Of a DNA stretch of 8,676 bases, positions 1 to 6,336 are shown one piece after another. This DNA is from JAEHDI01 sp035455185 (GTDB lineage Bacteria > Acidobacteriota > Terriglobia > Bryobacterales > Bryobacteraceae): positions 1-8,676 of the forward strand of contig DATIFQ010000516.1 of NCBI GenBank assembly GCA_035455185.1, read 5' to 3'. Position numbers and translations under genes: made by a program. Within the stretch, counting starts at the first letter, position 1; every line of letters starts with the position of its first letter. The notes under the pieces were generated by a model that had not been told where the DNA came from, made no database searches, and saw only the letters and a list, made by a program, of their open reading frames with translations.

Positions 1-13
1 TCAGAGATGACAT
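1..13 (-). CDS. Possible start of the next operon gene (5' end only, runs off window)
   Basis: On the minus strand an ATG at 13-11 follows the stop codon of the hydrolase-like gene (TGA at 18-16) after only two bases, and it opens a frame reading M-S-S-L before the window ends. A GGAG sequence (minus strand, positions 22-19) lies five bases upstream, inside the last codons of the preceding gene, and could serve as its ribosome binding site. The tight spacing fits a co-transcribed, translationally coupled gene. Only four codons are visible, so no product can be suggested and the start may be chance. Confidence 0.3.
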
Positions 14-15
14 CG

Positions 16-2193
16 TCACTCCAACTCGAGGACTGCGAGCCCGTAGATACCCGTCTCGCTGGTCTCGAAAGCGACACGAGATCCCGCGGCGCTGGAGAAC
101 CGGAGCGGCTTCATGTCCCCCAGAGTTCCGCTGTATCGTATGCTCTTCACTTTCCTGCCTGCGGGGACTGCAGCCTCCACTTTGAGGCTGCGTAGCGGCG
201 TCACATCGCCATCCAGCGTGACGTTGTAATTCACCAGGTGTACCAGCATCCTCTCTCGTCCGGCGGAGAGCATCGAGGTGATCTCCACGTAAGGCTCGGA
301 GCTCGTCAGGCGCGTCAGCTTTCCGGGCAGAGACGAGACAATCTTCTCAGCGACGCCCTCGAGAATCTTCCGCAGCTCGGGGTCGATGCGATTTCGTGTG
401 TAGCCTTCGGGGATATCCGCGAATACGTCCGCCATTGTCGGGCCGAAGGTCGTGTACTCGCCCTTCGCCTTCATCGGGATCAAGTACCGCGAGGCGGGGA
501 TGGGAAGCGGAACGAAAAGCGCGCGCCCTTTTCCGCGTTTTCTGTCCAGTGCCTGACCGGGAAACGTGGACGCGCCGAAGAGCCGGGCGAGGGGAACCGT
601 CGCCTGAGGGACGTTGTATTCATCCTTGACGCCGGATTTCCCAAGGACGAGGACGCTGCCGCCCTCTTCCACATACCGAACCAGAGCTTCCTGCTTGGGC
701 CGGCTGAGGAGCGGAAGATACGGGACCACAATGAGGTCGAAGCGCGAGAGGCCTCCTCGCGTGGGGTCGTCCTCCACGATCATCACGTGCGCGATGCCGC
801 GGTCGGCCAGCACCCGCGAGGTGCTAAAGGCGAAGCTCAGCTCGTCGGCGAGGTACTGGTTCACTGACGCAAGAACGGCGACGTTGCTGTGAAGTTGCGC
901 GGTCAGCAGGCTCGGCTCATTCGCGGCCAGGAAATTGTGAATCCGTGTCGCGCCGGGAGGAGTCTCGCGCTTCTCCCGGAAAACGGCGTGGTTCGCCGCC
1001 GCCTCGGCGATGTTGATCTGCGCCATCGCGCTCAGGCACTTCTCGGTCGGGTTTGGGAACACCGGCGGCGTAATCTCGGTGGCATAGACGATGACCGGCT
1101 TCCCGTGCGTGGCGGCCGCGAGATATTTCAGCGCCGGGCTATTGGTGATCTTGACTCCCTGCTCGTTCTTTCGTGGTGCGCTGTCAAGAAACTCCTGGAT
1201 CTCGGAGTAGACGAAATCGTCGTAGCCATCGCGCCCCAGCATTTCGATATTGCCCGCGGCGTCGTACGCGATCGGGCCGTAGCCGAACCCGCCGAAGACG
1301 TTGCCGGAAATCATGAAGTGGGGGTTGTACTTTCGGGCCACGCTACGCAGCCGCTTGTGAAACTCGGCTACGGCATGTCCTCGAAATGCGATCCACTCCA
1401 TCCAGAAGGGGTCCCCGCGCTTCTCCGGGAGGCGGATCTCGCTGTAATCCGCCGTGCCGTACTTCGCTCGTGCGGCTTTCGCGGGCAGGTTTGTTGAGAG
1501 GTAGGAGACGAAGTTGCGCCGGCAATAGCCGCAATAGCAGGTTCCGCCGGCGATCTGCGTCCAGTCCACATAGGAACCGTCAATCCCGGTCTCGGCCTGG
1601 GCGCGGATCCGCCCCTCCAGCATCCGGACGTAGTCGGGATTGTTTGGACATCCCCATGTCTCGAAACCCCGTCCGGTCTTCCGACCGTACGGCGCGTAGC
1701 GGTAGAAGGGAAAGGTCCCGTCGGGCCGAATCGTGATCCAAGTCATGGGCGATTCGGACGGCTTGGGACCGACGTAGTCCTCGAACTGCTGCCAGCGCTC
1801 GTTGAAGAACTTGAGCACATGGAGTTGGTCCTTCCGGGGCTGCGACTCTCCGGTGTCCGACTCGCCGTTGAGGGAACTGGACAGGTAGCGAAGAACGATG
1901 TAGCCCTTATCGTGATAGCTCCTGTTGAACGCCCGGGCCTTCTCCATCCCCTCGTCGAACTCAGTTCTGGTGATGGTCTCGAAGTTCGGCGCGCCGGAGC
2001 CAAAGGTGATGGTGAACCGATTCTTCTCGAGAAAATCGAGGTCCGTACGGTGCCCGAGGCGCCAGTGGCCCCAGTCTATGCTTGGTTTCCAGAGTTGCTG
2101 GGTATTCAACCGGCTCTCGGCGCAGACGACTACCGGAGCAAGCACAAGCAGGGTAAGAGCGAGATGACGGCGGGTTGCCGGCGAAGATTGCAT
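16..2193 (-). CDS. Secreted glycoside-hydrolase-like protein (TIM barrel, GATase-like domain, C-terminal beta domain)
   Basis: This is a 725-aa exported protein that probably acts on a carbohydrate or glycoside; the substrate cannot be read from sequence. Residues 1-26 form a signal peptide: RR at 8-9, a hydrophobic core LALTLLVLAPVVV, and a probable cleavage site VCA|ES. Residues about 35-420 look like a (beta/alpha)8 barrel of the kind in hypothetical glycosyl hydrolases of the GHL6 type and GH42-like proteins, with DGSYVDW at 205-211 and a CYCGYC cysteine cluster at 219-224 followed by RRNFVSYL. Candidate acidic residues at strand ends are D210, E331 (YSEIQEF) and E373 (ATEI), none proven. 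Residues about 434-520 (start NVAVLAS, later FDLIVVPYLPLL and EEGGSVLVLG) resemble the GATase-like middle domain of GH42 enzymes. Residues about 630-725 look like a beta-sandwich. I chose the ATG at 2193 because it gives the signal peptide and has AAAGGAG nine bases upstream. A longer GTG start at 2292 would overlap the CRTAC1 gene and bury the signal peptide. It follows that gene by 23 bp, so it is probably in the same operon. Confidence 0.8.
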   Translation of the reverse strand: MQSSPATRRHLALTLLVLAPVVVCAESRLNTQQLWKPSIDWGHWRLGHRTDLDFLEKNRFTITFGSGAPNFETITRTEFDEGMEKARAFNRSYHDKGYIVLRYLSSSLNGESDTGESQPRKDQLHVLKFFNERWQQFEDYVGPKPSESPMTWITIRPDGTFPFYRYAPYGRKTGRGFETWGCPNNPDYVRMLEGRIRAQAETGIDGSYVDWTQIAGGTCYCGYCRRNFVSYLSTNLPAKAARAKYGTADYSEIRLPEKRGDPFWMEWIAFRGHAVAEFHKRLRSVARKYNPHFMISGNVFGGFGYGPIAYDAAGNIEMLGRDGYDDFVYSEIQEFLDSAPRKNEQGVKITNSPALKYLAAATHGKPVIVYATEITPPVFPNPTEKCLSAMAQINIAEAAANHAVFREKRETPPGATRIHNFLAANEPSLLTAQLHSNVAVLASVNQYLADELSFAFSTSRVLADRGIAHVMIVEDDPTRGGLSRFDLIVVPYLPLLSRPKQEALVRYVEEGGSVLVLGKSGVKDEYNVPQATVPLARLFGASTFPGQALDRKRGKGRALFVPLPIPASRYLIPMKAKGEYTTFGPTMADVFADIPEGYTRNRIDPELRKILEGVAEKIVSSLPGKLTRLTSSEPYVEITSMLSAGRERMLVHLVNYNVTLDGDVTPLRSLKVEAAVPAGRKVKSIRYSGTLGDMKPLRFSSAAGSRVAFETSETGIYGLAVLELE

Positions 2194-2202
2194 CAGACTA
2201 TG

Positions 2203-2209
2203 CTCCTTT
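2203..2209 (-). promoter_or_regulatory. Ribosome binding site of the hydrolase-like gene
   Basis: The minus strand reads AAAGGAG nine bases before the ATG at 2193. It lies within the 23-bp gap after the CRTAC1 stop codon (2219-2217). It decides the start in favour of 2193 rather than the in-frame GTG at 2292. Confidence 0.75.
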
Positions 2210-2216
2210 GGCGTTC

Positions 2217-3902
2217 TTAACGCGGTTCCTCGACAGGGACCATGCGGTCCGCTGCAACATCCGTGAGCTTCTGTACGATTCCGCTCGGCCACCGGATTTC
2301 GACGGAAGCGGCCTTGGTCTCCTGACCCAAACCGAAATGCACGCGGCGATCACTAGAGGAAATGAAGCCGACGCTCACGGTGACGTGATTGTAGAGCGTC
2401 CGGCCCGACGGCGTCGTGACCTTGATCTTCGCCCCAATGGCGTCGCGATTGCTCTTGGCGCCCGTCAGCTTGAAGAGTAGCCAGTGCTGGCCGTTGTCGG
2501 CCGAGTTAAACAGAATCCGGGGCTTCTCGTTGAGGGAAGTCACCACGAGGTCCATGAATCCATCGTCGTTCAGGTCTGCGAAGGCCGATCCCCTCTGATA
2601 GCCGACGCGCAAGAAGTCGTCGCCCATTTCGCGGCTTACGTCGATGAACTGCTTACCGTCGGTGTTCTCAAACATCGTATCGTGCTGCGGGGAGGACGCC
2701 CCCAGATTATCAACATCGCCGTTGGCAGAGTACAGATCCTTCCATCCATCGTTGTTGTAGTCGATGAAACCGTTGCTCCAGCCCGAACGCGAGCCGCTCA
2801 GGGTCAGGATCTTCGAAGCTGGAGAGACATACTGAAACGACTTACCGTGGAGGTTCCGGAACAACGCCCAAATTTGTTTCATCAGGTTGTTGTAGAAGAT
2901 ATCCACCCAGCCGTCGTTGTCGTAATCTTTCACATCGCAGCCCATCGCCGACACGGTAGCCCCCGTGTCGTTATAAGCGACGCCGTACAAGAGGCCCACC
3001 TCTTTGAATGTGCCGTTCCCCTGATTCAGGTAGAGAAAATTGGGTTCCGTGTCGTTGGCGATGAACACGTCCGTCCACCCGTCGTCGTTGAAGTCGGCAA
3101 TGCCTATACCCATCCCTTTCCCGAGCGACTTGCCGAAACCGGACTTGTCCGTCACATCCTCGAACCGTCCGCCACCCAGGTTGTGGTAGAGCCGGTGCGG
3201 GACACGGACGTAGGTTTTTGGGTGGCAGTAGACTTCGACGTTGCCCTGGGCACAACGCTTGTCGGCTTCGGGAGTCCAGAGGGTGTAATTGGAAAGCACG
3301 AGATCGAGAAGCCCGTCGTTGTCGTAATCGAACCATGCCGCCTGCACGCTCAAAGTGTCCGGCGGCTTCTGGCCCAGGCCGGAACTATCCGTCACGTCGA
3401 CAAACGAACCGTCTCCCCGGTTGCGATAGAGCGTATTCTTCCCGGTGTTGCAGACGAAGAGATCTGTGTGGCCATCGTTGTCGAAATCCCCAGCGGCTAC
3501 TCCGTAGCTGAAATCCAGATTCGAGCCGCTGAGCCCGGCTGTCGAAGTCACGTCCTTGAAGTTGCCGTCTCCCTCATTCCGAAGCAGGCAGTGATAGAAA
3601 GACGGATCGTCCTTCTTCAATTCCGGCAGCTTGGCTCCATTGGTGAAGTAGATGTCCATCTTTCCGTCGTTGTCGTAGTCCAGGATGGCGATGCCGCCGC
3701 ACATCGGCTGCTGGAAGTATTTCCGGCCTGTGTAGTTGTTGTTTGTGAAATAGGAGACCTTCGACCGCGGGTAGACGTCCGTGAAATGGGGGCGCTTGGC
3801 TGCCGTTTCGGGCCGCCTCGCGGAAAGCGGGAGCCAGACGGCGGATGCCACCACGAGAAGCAATCCTGTGCGGGCGTACCAGCCTACGCGCCGGCCGCTC
3901 AC
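2217..3902 (-). CDS. Exported CRTAC1-family protein: seven FG-GAP/VCBS repeats plus ASPIC/UnbV domain
   Basis: This is a 561-aa protein predicted to act outside the cytoplasmic membrane. It has a basic N-terminus and a hydrophobic segment at about 13-28 (TGLLLVVASAVWLPLS), a signal peptide or anchor. Seven calcium-binding-type motifs of the form D-x-D/N-x-D-G-x-x-D follow at residues 75-83, 139-147, 192-200, 270-278, 326-334, 381-389 and 443-451. Between most of them lie FG-GAP phrases such as LYRNRGDGSFVDVT and LYHNLGGGRFEDVT. This fits a seven-bladed beta-propeller. Residues about 472-546 match the ASPIC/UnbV domain (GAKIKV, HFGLGQ, VEIRWPSG). A Cys pair at 217 and 226 (RCAQGNVEVYC) lies in a long insert after the third repeat. 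Such proteins are abundant in Acidobacteriota and Planctomycetota; binding or adhesion is usually inferred, with no known reaction. I chose the GTG at 3902 over an in-frame GTG at 3965: it overlaps the upstream TPR stop as GTGA, has GGTGGAG eight bases before it, and leaves a compact signal sequence. Tight coupling implies co-expression with the TPR protein. Confidence 0.88.
   Translation of the reverse strand: MSGRRVGWYARTGLLLVVASAVWLPLSARRPETAAKRPHFTDVYPRSKVSYFTNNNYTGRKYFQQPMCGGIAILDYDNDGKMDIYFTNGAKLPELKKDDPSFYHCLLRNEGDGNFKDVTSTAGLSGSNLDFSYGVAAGDFDNDGHTDLFVCNTGKNTLYRNRGDGSFVDVTDSSGLGQKPPDTLSVQAAWFDYDNDGLLDLVLSNYTLWTPEADKRCAQGNVEVYCHPKTYVRVPHRLYHNLGGGRFEDVTDKSGFGKSLGKGMGIGIADFNDDGWTDVFIANDTEPNFLYLNQGNGTFKEVGLLYGVAYNDTGATVSAMGCDVKDYDNDGWVDIFYNNLMKQIWALFRNLHGKSFQYVSPASKILTLSGSRSGWSNGFIDYNNDGWKDLYSANGDVDNLGASSPQHDTMFENTDGKQFIDVSREMGDDFLRVGYQRGSAFADLNDDGFMDLVVTSLNEKPRILFNSADNGQHWLLFKLTGAKSNRDAIGAKIKVTTPSGRTLYNHVTVSVGFISSSDRRVHFGLGQETKAASVEIRWPSGIVQKLTDVAADRMVPVEEPR
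2550..3680 (-). repeat. Seven coding repeats of the DxDxDGxxD calcium-type motif in the CRTAC1 gene
   Basis: The same 27-base coding motif recurs at 3680-3654, 3488-3462, 3329-3303, 3095-3069, 2927-2901, 2762-2736 and 2576-2550. Each encodes D-(F/Y/L)-(D/N)-(N/D)-D-G-x-x-D. On the plus strand they appear as recurring tcgttgtcgta-like words. Spacing runs from about 159 to 192 bases between neighbours (53 to 64 residues), as expected for successive propeller blades. The repeats are diverged at the DNA level, so they are old protein repeats and not a recent tandem duplication. Confidence 0.85.
3899..3902 (-). other. GTGA start/stop overlap (translational coupling)
   Basis: On the minus strand the four bases GTGA hold the GTG start of the CRTAC1 gene (3902-3900) and the TGA stop of the TPR gene (3901-3899). 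Such four-base overlaps usually mean that ribosomes finishing the first gene reinitiate on the second, which keeps the two proteins in fixed proportion. Confidence 0.75.
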
Positions 3903-6226
3903 TGTTTTGACTCCACCGCGCACCCGGGGAAAAGGAGCCGCTCCAATCCGGTCTGGCAAGCGCACTCCGGATCGGAGCTAGGGGTTCCGGCCAATCGCGC
4001 CTGAGCACATCGCAAAGCGGAGTCCTCGGACCCCAGCGCGACAGCCGTCTGAAGCTTCTGGCGAGCCTCGCGAGGCCTGCCGGATCGTTCCAACAGCAAG
4101 CCGTGAGCGAGGTAAGCCTGATCCAGCTCCGGCCAACGCGACTCGACTTCCTTGAATGTTTTCTCCGCTTCAGCGACTCGATCCACCAGGCCCAGTACAA
4201 TGGCTTTCGTAAGGGGGAGGCCTGAGTCCTCGGGATTCGACCGGATCGTCCGATCGAGCAGGCTCAGCGCATCGTCCTTTCTGTCGAGTCGCAGCAGCAA
4301 CAGAACGGCCCGTTGCACAACCGGCGGTCGCGAGGACCCTTGGCTGAGCCCCTGGTCGAGTGTCGTCAGCGCTTCGGCCCTGCGTCCCGTTGCCTCGAGA
4401 ATGCTGGCTTTCAGGAGCAACCCGTCCCCCGTCAGTTCTTCTGCCGGGATCTTCTCGAGGTATTGCAGCGCCGCCTGGGGTCCGTCCAGGTAAAGGAGGG
4501 CGGTCGTCAGTTCCAGGCGCGCCGCGGGCCTTTCTTCGACGGCGCGCTGTAGAAATTCCCGCGCCAGTTCGTATTCCCCCGAACTGAGGAGCACGGATCC
4601 TGCATCTTCCCGGACCTTGCCGTCGGCGTTGAGCGTCAACAGAACACGAAATTCCCGAAGGGCTTCTTCCTTCCGGCCGTCTGCAAGCAGGAGGCTTGAC
4701 AGATGAAGCTGATACTCCGGATGGTCCGGATGGGCGCTGGCCTCGCGGCGGAGATGGCCGATCGCGCGCTCCCTCTGCTCTCGGGCCGGCAGAGTCGCCA
4801 GCTCAATCATTCCCAGTTGCTTCCGGTACATGGGACGTCCTGGCGGGCGGATCTTCCGGTACTTCTCGAGATAAACCTGGGCCTCCTCTTCGCGTCCCGC
4901 CGCCACCAGGGTGCGGCCCAAATGCATCACGACCTCCGGATCGTCGGGGTCCTTGGCCAGAGACTCGCGAAAGGCCTTCTCCGCTTCGGCGTGCCGTTCC
5001 AGGGCAAGGTGAGCCATGCCGATCAGGTCAGGAATGCGAGCGCTTTCCGGAGCTAGGCGCTTGGCGGCCTCCAGATCCGCCAGCGACTCGGCCATTTGCC
5101 CATTCCGCTGGAGCATCCAACCCCGAGAGTAGCGAATCGCGGCAGAGTTGGGGTCAAGGCGGGCAGCTTCGGTCAGATGGGCGAGAGATTCCTGAGGCTC
5201 GTCGTGCCAGAAGACCTGGGCGTAGACGTAATGCCCTAAGGGATCCTTGGGATATTTCGCCAGATACCAGGCAAGTTCCTTGCGGGCCTCGTCCCGCCGT
5301 GTATCGGTATGTCCGTACGCCCGGGCCCGATCTCTCCGGGTGGCATCATCGCTTGGCCGGAGCCGCAGATAGTCGTCGTAGGCTTTCGCGGAATCTTCGT
5401 AATAGCCGGCATCCTCCGCCGCCCGGGCCATCAGCAGGAGAATGTCGGCGTCTCCGGGAGCTTTTCGCTGCGCTTGTGCCAGAAAGAAAACAGCACGCAC
5501 AAAGTCCTGGCGTGCGGCACAAACCTTCCCTAGTTCCAGCAGCACGCCGACGTCGCCCGGACGGATTTTAAGCGCGGTCTCCAAGGCCCGGATGGCTCGA
5601 TCGTAGTGTTGTGCGCGGGCAGCGGCCCGGCCAAGTTGAAAGAGAATGTCATAGTCGCCGGGCCGATCGGCCAGCGCGCCATTGAATGCCGCCTCCGCCC
5701 GATCGTACAGGCCGAGCCGGCCGCAGGTGAGGCCAAGTACATAAAGCAGTCGCGGGTCGCCCCCTGCCTGTTTTTCGACGGTGTCGAGCATCGTGCGGGA
5801 AGCGGAAGTCTGTCCGGCCCAGTGCAATGCCTCAGCCCGCAGCAGCGAGACCATCGGGCCGGTTTCCTTCACTCGTGCAAGGTATTCCAGCGCCTTCTTC
5901 CCTTGTTTTTGTTCCGCTGCAAGACGGGCCAACTGCAAGTTGGCATTGCCATGGGCGGGGTTTAATCGCAAGAGCTTTTCGAAACAGGCGTGGGCTTTGT
6001 CCGGCTTGCCGCAAATTATGTAGTGGTTGCCGGCGTTGTTCAGAAGGGCGGAAGAGGCGGTACCCTTCGCCAGCGCGGCCCGATAGTAACGTTCGGCCTC
6101 ATCACACTTTCCTTCCGCGTCCAGACGTGCTGCCTCACGCAGGTCCTGGGGCTGTGCATCCGCTGCGGGGGGAACGACAACCGCCATCCCCAGCAACAAA
6201 ATCACGCTGCTGGCTTCCCTGAGCAT
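3899..6226 (-). CDS. Exported tetratricopeptide-repeat protein
   Basis: This is a 775-aa protein with a signal peptide at 1-24 (hydrophobic core VILLLGMAVVVPPA, cleavage near ADA|QP) followed almost wholly by TPR repeats. About fifteen or more helix pairs can be picked out, for example near 27-57, 58-91, 157-189, 191-224, 225-258, 259-291, 328-359, 361-393, 395-428, 429-460, 503-534, 601-633, 636-667, 670-700 and 702-735. They show the usual spaced small and aromatic residues and end in phrases such as ALKIRPGD, AARLDPNS and SLAKDPDDPE. TPR arrays are protein-binding scaffolds; there is no enzymatic domain. The extreme C-terminus leaves the TPR pattern and holds three cysteines (755, 757, 769). 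The ATG at 6226 is the only start that preserves the signal peptide, though no clear Shine-Dalgarno precedes it. The gene is the first after a terminator and its stop overlaps the CRTAC1 start, so the two are likely a coupled exported pair. Its partner is unknown; the CRTAC1 propeller is the obvious candidate by context. Confidence 0.9.
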   Translation of the reverse strand: MLREASSVILLLGMAVVVPPAADAQPQDLREAARLDAEGKCDEAERYYRAALAKGTASSALLNNAGNHYIICGKPDKAHACFEKLLRLNPAHGNANLQLARLAAEQKQGKKALEYLARVKETGPMVSLLRAEALHWAGQTSASRTMLDTVEKQAGGDPRLLYVLGLTCGRLGLYDRAEAAFNGALADRPGDYDILFQLGRAAARAQHYDRAIRALETALKIRPGDVGVLLELGKVCAARQDFVRAVFFLAQAQRKAPGDADILLLMARAAEDAGYYEDSAKAYDDYLRLRPSDDATRRDRARAYGHTDTRRDEARKELAWYLAKYPKDPLGHYVYAQVFWHDEPQESLAHLTEAARLDPNSAAIRYSRGWMLQRNGQMAESLADLEAAKRLAPESARIPDLIGMAHLALERHAEAEKAFRESLAKDPDDPEVVMHLGRTLVAAGREEEAQVYLEKYRKIRPPGRPMYRKQLGMIELATLPAREQRERAIGHLRREASAHPDHPEYQLHLSSLLLADGRKEEALREFRVLLTLNADGKVREDAGSVLLSSGEYELAREFLQRAVEERPAARLELTTALLYLDGPQAALQYLEKIPAEELTGDGLLLKASILEATGRRAEALTTLDQGLSQGSSRPPVVQRAVLLLLRLDRKDDALSLLDRTIRSNPEDSGLPLTKAIVLGLVDRVAEAEKTFKEVESRWPELDQAYLAHGLLLERSGRPREARQKLQTAVALGSEDSALRCAQARLAGTPSSDPECACQTGLERLLFPGCAVESKQ
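3911..3917 (-). promoter_or_regulatory. Ribosome binding site of the CRTAC1-family gene
   Basis: The minus strand reads GGTGGAG, eight bases before the GTG at 3902, inside the last codons of the TPR gene. It supports that start over the in-frame GTG at 3965. Confidence 0.6.
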
Positions 6227-6235
6227 TCGGACTCA

Positions 6236-6265
6236 ATCTTATCTGGATCTGCGAAGGTGCTGCAA
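6236..6265 (-). promoter_or_regulatory. Weak candidate promoter for the TPR-CRTAC1-hydrolase operon
   Basis: Between the terminator and the ATG at 6226 only about 45 bp remain for a promoter. On the minus strand TTGCAG (6265-6260) and TAAGAT (6241-6236) stand 18 bp apart, a poor sigma-70-like match. If real, transcription would start about 6229, only a few bases before the ATG, which would make the mRNA nearly leaderless and explain the missing Shine-Dalgarno. The match is weak enough to be chance; read-through of the terminator is the alternative. Confidence 0.15.
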
Positions 6266-6270
6266 ACCAC

Positions 6271-6311
6271 AAAAAAGCCCCCTCCGCGCCGGTAGGGGCG
6301 AGAGGGGGCTT
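6271..6311 (-). terminator. Rho-independent terminator of the TonB-dependent receptor gene
   Basis: Read on the minus strand, AAGCCCCCTC (6311-6302) pairs perfectly with GAGGGGGCTT (6284-6275) to give a ten-base-pair GC-rich stem around a 17-base loop. A run of six T (6276-6271), which overlaps the stem base, follows at once. It begins 25 bases after the receptor stop codon. The T run exists only in the minus-strand direction, so it terminates the receptor transcript and not anything from the other side. It separates the receptor from the downstream operon. Confidence 0.9.
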
Positions 6312-6336
6312 CGAGACTCCAGACTCAACAAAGGCT

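Noticed and set aside
18..26. Possible lipoprotein signal (VVVC at residues 21-24) in the hydrolase-like protein.
   Set aside because: The residue before the Cys is Val, which does not fit the lipobox (normally Gly, Ala or Ser), while VCA|ES one step later fits ordinary signal peptidase I. Note that 18-26 here are residue-scale positions near the N-terminus, at nucleotides about 2142-2116.
238..1497. Plus-strand frames of about 200 codons opposite the hydrolase-like gene.
   Set aside because: They are antisense to a protein with a signal peptide and coherent domains, and they show no recognisable motif of their own.
2194..2292. A 33-residue N-terminal extension of the hydrolase-like protein from a GTG at 2292.
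   Set aside because: It would overlap the end of the CRTAC1 gene by 76 bases and put a non-signal sequence ahead of a good signal peptide. The ATG at 2193 has a strong ribosome binding site.
2550..3680. Recurring tcgttgtcgta-like words that might be a DNA repeat array or CRISPR-like structure.
   Set aside because: They are diverged, unevenly spaced and in frame, and they encode the propeller calcium-type motifs, so protein repeats explain them.
2484..4004. A 506-codon open frame on the plus strand, antisense to the whole CRTAC1 gene.
   Set aside because: It is an antisense shadow. Its low-complexity Val/Ile-rich runs are the reverse complement of the repeated Asp-Asn-Asp-Gly codons, and GC-rich codon use removes stops. 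It has no recognisable domain, while the minus-strand frame carries clear FG-GAP and ASPIC/UnbV motifs.
4696..5571. A 291-codon plus-strand frame inside the TPR gene, rich in Pro, Arg and Gly.
   Set aside because: It lies opposite a well-supported TPR frame, and its composition is typical of an out-of-frame reading of GC-rich DNA. No domain or ribosome binding site supports it.
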